Positions 20,776 through 30,056 of a stretch of 64,000 nt of DNA are shown here, piece after piece. Below the pieces are notes generated by a model. It searched no databases. It was not told where the DNA came from and saw only the letters and a list, made by a program, of their open reading frames with translations. How positions within the stretch are numbered: position 1 is the stretch's first letter; every line of letters starts with the position of its first letter. This stretch comes from Vitellaria paradoxa (taxonomy: Eukaryota; Streptophyta; Magnoliopsida; Ericales; Sapotaceae): contig CM034233.1 in assembly GCA_019916065.1 (NCBI GenBank), positions 37,364,862 to 37,428,861 of the forward strand. Reading direction: 5' to 3'. Both the position numbers and the translations under genes were made by a program.

Positions 20776-22118
20776 CTTCCTAATGAGCATATCATAGATA
20801 TGACACCAACCCTGTAATCCATCCTCCTTGGTATGTAGACATCACTAATTTCTTAGTGACTGGCCAAATGCCTTCACAATGGACAAAGGTTGATAGAGGT
20901 AAGTTTTATGTAATGTTCACAACTTCTTTTGGATGAGCCTTACCTCTACAAGTATTGTCCAATCAAATTGTGAGAAGATGCATTCCCGATCAAGAAATTC
21001 ATAGTGTTATTGAGTTCTATCACACTTTAGCTTGTGGAGGCCACTTCTCTTCAAAGAAAACCACCACTAAGATTCTTCAATGCAGATTTTATTGGCCTTC
21101 CATGTTAAAGATGTGCATAACTATTGCTTGAGATGTGACCGTTGCCAACACTTAGGAGCCCCTATCTAAACGTAATGAGATGCCCCAAAACCCGGTAATC
21201 ATTTTAGAAATTTTCGATTGTTGGGAGATAGATTTCATTGGTCCATTTTCCTAAGTCGTTTGGTTTTGAATACATCTTAGTGGCTATAGACCTATGGATC
21301 AAAATGGGTAGAGGCCATTGCCACTCGCACCAACGATCACCAAGTAGTGGTCAAGTTCTTAAAAGAACATATTTCTCTCGTTTTGGGACGCCACGAGCAA
21401 TCATTAGTGATGAAGGCAAGCATCTTTGCTATAAACCTGTTGGTATCCTAATGCGTAAATATGGTGTGACGCATAAAGTGGGAACTGCTTACCACCCACA
21501 AAACAGTGGCCAAGTTGAATTAGCAAATAGGGAAATCAAGGGGTATTCTTGAAAAGACCATTATCCCACTCGAAAAGATTGGTCTTTGAGATTAGTTGAC
21601 ACATTGTGGGCATATAGGATGGCTTATAATACCATTTTGGGTATGTCTCCTATCGTCTTGTTTTTGGCAAGGCTTGCCACTTACCTGTTGAGATGGAACA
21701 TAGGGCCTATTAGGTAATCTGGCAATTTAATGAGAGTATAGATGATGCCGGTGTTCTTCGAAAGCTTTAACTCAATGAACTTGAAGATTAAGAAATGATG
21801 CCTTTGAAAATGAGAAACTTGCCAAGGCTAAGATGAAGAAATATATGATAAGCACATCCGCAGAAAATCCTTTCCGTGTGGGCCAAAAAGTTTTGATGTA
21901 TGACTCAAGGTTACATCTTTTCCTAGGAAAGCTTCGATCTAGGTGGTGTGGTTTCTTTTGTTATCCTTTCCATATCAGGATATTGTGTGTGTGAGGTTCA
22001 CAACCCTCAGTAATAACACCGCTTTCAAGGTGAATGGCTATCGTCTCAAGACTTATTTGGAGAACTTCATGGTGAAGGTTAAACTTGGGATCTTTTAAAT
22101 CCTCCAACTTACGAGTAA
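20776..22118 (+). pseudogene. Element A integrase (decayed)
   Basis: This continues element A pol after the B insertion (CTTCC at 20776-20780). Remnants of the HHCC domain (FYWPS, DRCQ) and the catalytic core can be read, notably [22 protein letters not shown] and [12 protein letters not shown] in the frame 21238-21552. Frameshifts occur before 21240, near 21290 and after 21540. The original end, PPTYE and TAA at 22116-22118, is still visible. Confidence 0.87.
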
Positions 22119-22253
22119 TTTGGGATTGAAGAATTGTTGTAATTGTACCATAGTTAGGATTAGGATAGGTTTTATCTTTGCCTTGTTTAGGATTTTGATT
22201 TTTAGTTTAGGTATTCTTTGGTTGTTCAAAACAAAGCCAAAATATTTTGAAAG

Positions 22254-22451
22254 TGTCCCATTCTGCGGTCCGAACCCCCAGATGAATTAGTCCAGACCAC
22301 AGTGAGCTGGTTTAGAAGAAATTGAGAAGGAGACTATTCTGTGGTCCAGACCCCCAGCCCAAACAGTCCGGACCACAGTAAGCATGTTTGGCTGAGGTTT
22401 TGGAAAGGACCATTCTGTGATCCGAACCATCCATGGGTGGTCCGAACCCTG
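22254..22451 (+). repeat. Internal GGTCCGGACC array of element A
   Basis: Three tandem units carry arms of the type CATTCTGTGGTCCGAACC and GTCCGGACCACAG. The same arms are found in the A LTR (1273-1401). The array follows the pol stop by about 135 bp. A leader with a consensus 5' splice site follows it, as in E and G. No clear TATA box remains here; only TTTAAACC at 22488. Confidence 0.8.
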
Positions 22452-22910
22452 CAACCTGAATTATAGCTATTTTGGCCCCTTTAAACCTCATCTTCTCTCC
22501 TCTAACTTCAAATCCTCTCAAGCTCTATCTACATACAAAGAGATTTCTTCAAGAATCGGCTCTCCCGAGGGTTGTTTAGTGACATTCAACTCCATCTTCG
22601 CATCTAAGACACCTAAGGTATGTTTTCTCTATGCTTTGAGCCCTAGGTATTTCTTATGTCAATTCTTCTTTGAACCTGAGCTTCAAAGCATCAAGGGTTC
22701 TGAATTTCTTGCATAATGGAGCCCTATTTTGAGTTCCCAACAGTGGGTAGAAAGAAATTACTCATTTTGAGTGACTTTCTTCAAACCCTATCATCTTCCT
22801 CACCATAGGTCACGATTTAGATCCAAGGGTTTGAAGAACCCCAAGGCTTTAGCTTATTTTTTATTTAGAGAGGGTGTTGGATAACCCTTGTCTTCATTTC
22901 ATTGTAGATA
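22452..22910 (+). other. Element A internal leader with splice donor
   Basis: This stretch is homologous in layout and wording to G 61374-61760. It contains CTAAG|GTATGT at 22617/22618, an excellent plant 5' splice site also present in E (40910/40911) and G (61525/61526). In A no transposon-protein ORF follows. Sequence from about 22905 onwards instead resembles the 3' part of F. Confidence 0.55.
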
Positions 22911-25120
22911 GTAGATTAGATTTTTCATTTTCTTATTTTCATAGTTCTTTTTAGTTTGATTCTCTTCCTTTACTCTATTTTATTTTATTTTATTTCTTCT
23001 TTCATACTAACCCTTTTTCTTGTCTTATTTTTATTTCATTTTATGTCTAACCTTTTCTTTTGAATAATTTCTTTTGTTTTCTTCAAATAAGGAAGCTCTT
23101 GAGGTAATACCCTTCCTCTCCTTTTTATTTAATCTTACATTTTCAATTTTGGTACTCCATTATATATAATTGCTGTTGTTGGGAGTGCTGTAGAATCTAG
23201 GTTGGGGGGTGTTTTGGGTGATGCCTTAAGGGGCTTGAATAATGGATGCATGCTTGGTTTAATTTGTGCTATGTTTTTATTTATGCCTTTTGCGGCTATT
23301 ATTTCATACTCATCATCATGCTCACTTTGCACACTACAAACCCACTTATGCATCATAGTTTTCACATTGAGGACAATGTTTAGTTTAGGTTGGGGGGTAG
23401 AGTTCGCATGAAGACACTTTGTGCTAAAATTGTCAAAATTTTCAAATTTTAATGACACTTTGTTATAAAATTTGGCAAATTTTTCAAATTTTGAGCATTT
23501 TTTAGCTTAAATACATGACTTAGCACATTTATACTTGCATATTGGCCCTTTTGGTTTGGTTGATGGTGAATTTGAGTAAGATAGTAATGAGTGAGTTTTG
23601 TTCAAGTTTAATAGGAAACTTAGCTCAGGTTGAGTGTATAAGGACCTTGTGCAATTTTTTACTATCATAGAGAAAAGTTTATGTTCTTAGGAGTAGATTT
23701 TGTTTAACATTTGTTAATTGAGCATTCTTGGACTAGGTGGAGACTTATACCCCTAATGGTGAGCTTTTGAGCCTATTATTTCTTTTCTTGAGGGGTTGCA
23801 CATAATCACAGCTCTTTTGCTCTTCACTTCGGTTTCAATGCACCAATTGCATCACACACACTTGCATGAGTTTCACTTGGCACATTATGAGTTGTTGTAA
23901 GCTTTGAACATGATGCTAGGCCATCTTTGCTATTGTTGGGCCTTTTTATCCTTCCTTGATATGAAATTGCCCTAGGAACCAACTCAAAACCTTTTAATAA
24001 AGGTGTGTGATATTTATATATATATTTTTTTCTTGGCTCCCACCTCATATATTATCCCTAACCTTGTTCACACACTTTTAAGCCTTACCCTCACATGTTT
24101 TGGGTTGTGAAAAGTGCCTTAATGTCAATGATGTGAATGGGGGTTGGGAATAGAAACTTTTGAGAGCATATTGAGAGGGAATATTGGGTGGAGAATTCAG
24201 CTTATGTTTATTTCATTATTTCAAAAAAAAAAGAAAAGAAAAAGAAAAAAAAAAGTTTGTCATTCATTTTTTGCTTGTGTAATTTTGGGACTTGAGCATT
24301 ATATTATAATTATTGAGAATGTCCTATGAGTAGTTTGTAAGTTAGTGAATAAGCTTCTTGTTGTAGTTCTCCTCAGGGTTGGAAAGAAAATGGGTAGTTT
24401 GGGACTTATGTGCACTTGACCATCTTTATCTCAAGACATGTGCCTTGATTTCTATATCTTCCATTGTTAACCACTGCCCCTAGCCAAGTTACAACCAAAA
24501 CAAAGACCTAGTGGATTCTAAGTAAGCAACTCTTGTATTGTGCATGTAGTGGTCTTGTGTAGGTTATGTGGTGTGATCTCTTACACATGCATTGGAACAT
24601 GGTTATGAGCTGTCCACTTTGAATTTCATTTCAGTTCACTCTCTTATTGGTGGGGTTATGTGCAACTAGGATAGAATTATATGCTAATAGGTGTGTGTGA
24701 ACCATCTATGAGTGAATTCCTTTCTATAAGTGGTACTTTGTGAGCTTTTGAAGTCAAAACTTAGTTCCATTTATGCTCTTGCAACCTTGTTGAATGAATG
24801 AAACAATTTTGCACACATGCTTTTTCTACTTTGATAGTCCATGCATTTTTGCTTAGCACTTGGAAATTACACATGATATTTGGGTTTTGTGACTTGTTGG
24901 GCTTGAACTTAATTCATTTTTTATCTTGATCACTTTTTGACACTTTGAGACCATGCCATAGAATTTTGTGGGTAGATTCACTGCAAACCTTCACGAGACC
25001 TTACTCATCCACTAGGGGGAACCTAGGAGTTTAAAGGGCTTGCTACACATAGCTAAGTGTAGCCGTGTTTCCAACGAAAAAAAAATAGGATGGTAGTTGT
25101 ATTTCATTTTAATAAAGGGC
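22911..25120 (+). other. Element A 3' non-coding region
   Basis: About 2.2 kb is shared with the F 3' region (50690-52905) and in part with E and B. It contains an ATTTT-rich simple run (22977-22998), the internal hairpin-polypurine module (23363-23398), the TAGGCCATCTTT block (23916-23996), an A-rich run (24221-24255) and a block reading CACTGCAAACCTTCACGAGA (24980 onwards). I see no convincing coding frame. Confidence 0.6.
23363..23398 (+). promoter_or_regulatory. Internal hairpin plus polypurine tract of element A
   Basis: CACATTGAGGACAATG forms a short stem, followed by TTTAGTTTAGGTTGGGGGG. The same module is present in B, E and F. It is a candidate internal plus-strand primer or RNA signal. 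Confidence 0.55.
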
Positions 25121-25156
25121 ATTGCTAGGGACTAGCAATGTTCAAGTTGGTGGGTG
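25121..25156 (+). promoter_or_regulatory. Element A 3' polypurine tract with hairpin
   Basis: ATTGCTAGGGACTAGCAAT is a near-perfect palindrome. It is followed by AGTTGGTGGGTG and then the LTR start TGATTACACTT. It would be the plus-strand primer site; a T interrupts the G run. Confidence 0.8.
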
Positions 25157-26634
25157 TGATTACACTTGAAAAGTGTAATTACAAATTCCATACTTTGATA
25201 CTTATTAATGCATTTAAATAGTTAATTTTGAAGTTTTGTCGTTATTTTGTTATTTATAGTTTTATTTTCTTAATTGTAGGGAAAACGGTGAAAAATGGAA
25301 GTTTATAGCGATGAGAATGGCCTAGAAGACAAAGGAAAAGTTATGGTTCAGACCTCACCTTGGATGGCCCAAACCAGCCCAAAAACTCGGCATGGAGGAG
25401 GAAGAGAAATGGAGTAATGACCATTCTATGGTCGGGACCCCCTCCCAGACGGTCGGGACCACAGTAGCCAAGCAACTGCACTTTTTAGGGTTTCTGTGTA
25501 ACCCTTTTATAAACCTTGTAAATGGCCGAACTAGGGGAGAAACTTTTCATACTTTTCATATACTTTGGAGAGTTTTTTTGAGAGCTTTTTCAATGTTGTC
25601 GTGGAGTTTATGGATTTTCTAGAAGTTGGTTTGTTCATTGCTACAGTTTCATTCCATTACTTTCTTCAGAACTGTTTAACTTGTAAGTTTGATTTCGTTT
25701 TGCTCTTTAATAGTATGATTTATTCATTTCAATTGGTAGATCAGTTGATTATGTGCATATTTATTATTTTCGTTTCATTTAAAATAATGCTAGTGTAAAA
25801 ACCCTAGTTCTTGATTCGACGAATCAAGGAAGGGCCGTTCATGAAACACTATGGGATGTGCGTAAATCCCTTCGCATCGGTTGCAAAAGCTCATGCATAG
25901 GGATCTACTATTTTTAAACCTATTTTAACTTGTTTCGAAAACATTCGAAAACAAAAAACCTTTAACCATATTCGTTGAAATCACTAGTATGGGTTTTCGA
26001 TTTTTATTGATTAATACTTTTGAACAAATTAAAAGTAGGATTCAAGTTCAATTCTCATTTCGTTTGTTTGAAAAGACTTTCAAAAAAAAAGTTTTTAACC
26101 ATATTCATTTGAAATCACTGATACTAACTTTTGGATTTAAAATATTCTCAATATTTTTGAACAAACTTTTAATTCAGATCTGAACCCACATATCCTATAG
26201 TGAAGTAGTGAACTACCTAGACTTGAAAGTTGAATCAAGAACCTCTTTAATATTGAATTTTTCATTCAATTTAGATTTCCGTGATATTTAATTTGCTTTG
26301 AAATTTAGATTAGTTCAATTGTTGAATTTTTAAAGTTCTTCAAATTTCTTGAATTGACCTTTAATTCATTTAAAACCTAAAACAGAAATTTGAATTGCTG
26401 AATCCTTTAAGTAGTAATTTAACTTTAAGTTTGAATTTTAACTTTGCGAAACCTTAGGATTTAGTTTCAATTGAATATCAGACCTCGTTTATATTTAAGT
26501 TTTGAATTCACTTATAACCTAGAACTGAATAACATAGGCTCCCTGTGAATTCGACCTCAGACTCACTGAGTTAAAATTACGACTGCCCTCTTGCACTTGA
26601 GAGGTAGAAGCCACACATATTTTAGGGTCGGTCA
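25157..26634 (+). repeat. Element A 3' LTR
   Basis: This 1,478-bp partner of 1011-2578 has many scattered substitutions and only one palindromic unit (25414-25470). The TATA segment TTTTATAAACC is kept near 25505. It ends GGTCGGTCA at 26634 and is followed by the target duplication ATTGG. Confidence 0.92.
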
Positions 26635-27180
26635 ATTGGAATTACTAAACATGTGCAAAGGCTAATACTTATTTTTCAACATAGCTGACTTGACTTGACC
26701 TTCAACTGGCCACTCTACTCTTTCTAAGAGAATATCATTAGCTACGGTGTGCATGGAAGGAGTTTCACCAGGTGCATATGGAAAATCAAGCATATCCAGC
26801 CTAGGTAAGTTAAGGAGCCATGCAAAATGGTTTGGGGTGATTTCTACTTTGGCTCCTCATACGTAACTATGAATAACATCTTCTCTTTTGTCATCATCAA
26901 CTCCCTCAGTAGTAAGGTTAACACATAATTCCCTCACAACCTCAGGGATGCAATTTGGTTGGAAATGGCATAATTCAACCATCCCCCTCTCTAAGAAATT
27001 TTGGTACCAACCAAATTCCTCCCCTCTAAAGTCTTCAATTTCTCAAAACTGTTCTAGTACAATCGCTCTATTCTCCTAGAATTTCCCAAGATAAGTTTCA
27101 TTTTTCTTACAAGTAAACCTATGGTCATCATAGTCTTCAGTTTGATCATTCCTTTTAGCTAGATGTTTTCTAGGAGCCAT
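26635..27180 (-). pseudogene. Element C 3' ORF, N-terminal part
   Basis: The frame opens at the ATG at 27180 (MAPRKHLAKR, compare MASRTKKLANRQ in G). It continues with EDFRGEEFGWYQNFLERG, VEITPNHFAWLLNLPRLD and FPYAPGETPS, each recognisable in the homologues of E and G. Only about three in-frame stops are present. The gene is cut by element A at ATTGG and continues at 1010-485. Upstream lies a good 3' splice site, TTTGCAG, at 27191-27185. Confidence 0.78.
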
Positions 27181-27284
27181 AAGCCTGCAAACAATATGTA
27201 ATTAAGACTTACTTCAGTTTGCTAGTTACAATTGGATAAAATATAATAACCTAAGTCCTGCTCAACTAAAATGGTGGTGCCAAC
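27181..27284 (-). other. Element C intron end with 3' splice site
   Basis: On the minus strand TACATATTGTTTGCAG|GCTT precedes the ATG at 27180 by four bases. This matches the acceptor-then-ATG layout in E and B. Bases 27280-27284 (CCAAC) are the target duplication of solo LTR D. Confidence 0.5.
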
Positions 27285-29158
27285 TGATTAGTTGCATTAT
27301 TGTATAATTTTATATCTATTGAGCATGCTAATTATGCAATTCTGCTTATTATTGGTAAGGTTTTAGCTTAATTATCTCATTTCCATGCACTCTTGTTATT
27401 GGTGTGTTTCAGGTGATATAATTTGGTGTTTTAGCTTGAAATAACACTGAGAATGCAGGTGAGGAGGACCAAAGCAAGCCGGAGTAAGGAAGTGCAAGAA
27501 CATGCTTTGGTGTCTTTTGGGGCATTTCACCGAACACTTGGCACACATGGAGAAAATAGCTTGAAGACAAAAGGACAACATGTCCAATGATTTCCAAGAC
27601 TTCCTCAATGTCCCAAGTGTCATCCCAAGGAATAGAATCAGTTACCATGGCTGCCAAGGAGAGGGAGATGGTCCGAAGTTCAAAATGGTTGAAGTGGTGT
27701 GCAGCTGAAGTTCCAGCTTAACACCCTGTCAGTATTTTGACCATATCTTTTTACTCACAACTCCGATTGACCTTATTCTTATTGGGTTGGAAAGAAGACT
27801 CAAAGAGCTACAACTTATGTGTTTTAGCCGAGCCTAAATCAATCATCTTCGAGGTCAAAATTGTGTTGGAAGTTGAGGATTGAAAGCTGTCAAAAGAAAA
27901 GGACGACTTCAAGCAGAATTTGAGGAATCAAGGTTCTGTGGTCTGGACCCCCACCTAAATGGTCCGGACCACAGTGAGCTTATTTGGCTGAAATTGTGGG
28001 GATCACCATTCTGTGGTCCGAACCCCCTTCCAGAAGGTCCAAACCACAGTAGCCGAGCATGCGCAGGTTTAAGCTGCACTTTTTAGGGTTTCTGTGTAAC
28101 CCTTTTATAAACCTTGTAAACGGCCGAACTAGGGGAGAAGTTTTTCATACTTTTCAAATACTTTTGAGAGTTTTAGAATAGTTTTTAGGGAGTTTTTTAA
28201 TATCTTGCGTTGTTTATGGAGATTTTTGAAGTTGGGTTATTCATCGTTGCAGTTTCATTCCATTACTTTCTTTCATAACTGTTTAACTCGTAAGTTTGAC
28301 TTTGTTTCACTCTTTAATAGTATGATTTATTCGTTTCAATTGGTAGATCGGTTGATTATGTGCGTATTTATTATTTTTGTTTCATTTAAAATAATGCTAG
28401 CGTAAAAACTTCTTGAATCGATGAATCGAGGAAGGGTAGTTCATGAAACACTATGGAATGTGCGTAGACCATTCGCATGGGTTGCGAAAGCTCATGTGTT
28501 GGGATCTACTATTTTAAACCTATTTCAACTTGTTTCGAAAACATTCAAAAATGAAAAACCTTTAACCATATTCACTAAAATCACTGGCTATGGGTATTCG
28601 ATTATCATTGATTAATACTTTTGAACAAATTAAAAGTAGGATTCAAGTTCAATTCTGATTTCGTTTGTTTGAAAAGACTTTCGAAAACAAAAGTTTTTAA
28701 CCATATTCATTTGAAATCACTGGTACTAACTTTTGGATTTAAAATATTCTCAATACTTTTTGAACAAACCTTAATTTAGATTTGAACCCAATCATCCCAT
28801 AGTGAAGTAGTGAACTACCTGGACTTAAAAGTTGAATCAAGAACCTCTTTAATATCATGTTTGTTATTTAATTTAATTTCTGAGTTAATCAATTTGTTTT
28901 AAAATTTAATTTTATTTCATTTTAATTTAATATCACAATTCCTTCATTCCATCCTTCTCAACCTAACCATTCTCAGACATCCTATAAATCCAAAATTAGT
29001 TTAAATTAATTTAGGCTCACCTACTAACTAAGAGAACAAGTCTAGAGCTTTTAACAAAACCCTCCCTGTGGATTCAACCTCAGATTCACTGAGTTTAAAA
29101 CTACGACTACCCTCTTGCACTTGAGAGGTGGAACCCAAACACAATTTAGGGTTGGTCA
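27285..29158 (+). mobile_element. Solo LTR D (mosaic Athila LTR)
   Basis: A single 1,874-bp LTR is bounded by TG at 27285 and CA at 29158, with CCAAC on both sides (27280-27284 and 29159-29163). No internal sequence follows, so it is a solo LTR left by LTR-LTR recombination. Its left part (for example the segment beginning ACACCCTGTCAGTATTTT near 27721) matches the F LTR. From the array onwards (27945) it matches the A LTR, and its last 300 bp match neither closely. It thus looks like a recombinant LTR family. Confidence 0.92.
27945..28113 (+). promoter_or_regulatory. Solo LTR D promoter: palindrome array plus TATA
   Basis: Two units carry the arms TGTGGTCTGGACC, GGTCCGGACCACAG, TGTGGTCCGAACC and GGTCCAAACCACAG. 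TAGGGTTT and TTTTATAAACC (28103-28113) follow. The arrangement is the same as in the A LTR. Confidence 0.65.
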
Positions 29159-30056
29159 CCAACTAAAAATTTTGCTACCCAATTGTATTTCATTCTAGGA
29201 TAAAACTTAAATAATAGATCTCACAAGCGAATCCATAACCTCATAGGCGAGTCTGCTAATTATGCCTTGATTTTCAAAATATTTGAACTATTCAAATTGA
29301 GTTCTTGATTGTGTTTTCAATTTATTCAAAAATCTGCAATGGAAAACTTTAAATCAAGAGTACATAAGAAATTCAAATTTTAATTTAAGGAAGAAAAACT
29401 GAAAATCTCCATTTAATCAAAATTTTCCACATTAAATTAACTCCATTATGTTTAAGGATTATTGAAAAGCCAAAATCCATGAAACCTCGTCAAGAATAGG
29501 GAAGTGGATTTAACAAAGATAACCAGTTTAAGGTTGTTTAAAAACACTTTTATGATTTTCAGAATCGGTATTAAAAGGGAAAGAACCTGAAATTCCATAG
29601 ATTTTGGGTTTAAGAATGCTCTAACGTGAGATGGGGAGCTCGGGGGTTTTGAATTCTATCAAAATTGCAAGAAGGATTGAGAAAATTACTAGAGAATGAG
29701 ATGCGATCACCGAAAAATGCAATTACAACTCCTAAATCCCTTGAATCGAGCTTCAATTTTGAGTTGGAATCACGTGGGATGAGGGTTTTAACGGTTTAAA
29801 GAGGTTTAAGAGAGAAAAAAGGTGTGCATGTGGACTGAAAACAAAAAGGAGAGTTCAAACAAAAGCTAATATCCGAATCGATGCAGCATCCAGATGGCAA
29901 GAACAAACTTTTTTTAGCCTATTTTCATCACCACCTACTGGAGGACAACATTTGGATGGCGTGGTGGTGTCCATACAGTAAGGGAATTTTTATTTTTATT
30001 TTTTTGATGAACTGTTTCAAAACTCAAGTAAAACAGTAATTTGAATACTGTGGACA
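29159..30056 (-). other. Element C spacer between pol and 3' ORF
   Basis: This stretch has no open frame. On the minus strand it follows the integrase stop and would hold the internal promoter and leader of C. A few short inverted pieces (CCATCCAAATG and CCATCTGGATGC, 29890-29975) could be a decayed array, but the case is weak. An A/T-rich run sits at 29985-30006. Confidence 0.4.

Larger units (their letters stand above)
1011..26634 (+). mobile_element. Element A: Athila-type LTR retrotransposon, split by B
   Basis: Two related LTRs (1011-2578 and 25157-26634) begin TGATTACACTT, end GGTCGGTCA and are flanked by ATTGG (1006-1010 and 26635-26639), which is the target site duplication. Inside are a primer binding site, decayed gag and pol, and a long 3' non-coding part. 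Element B lies within it at the RNase H-integrase boundary. Without B the element would be about 11.9 kb. It carries no 3' transposon-protein ORF. Its gag and protease share two stop codons with element G. Confidence 0.93.

Noticed and set aside
23202..23411. Small hydrophobic ORF (LGLICAMFLFMPFAAII), with a similar one at 50987-51214 in F, suggesting a membrane protein.
   Set aside because: The two copies differ by indels that shift the frame within 40 codons, and substitutions hit first and second codon positions freely. The ORF also runs through the hairpin and polypurine module. Shared non-coding DNA explains it better.
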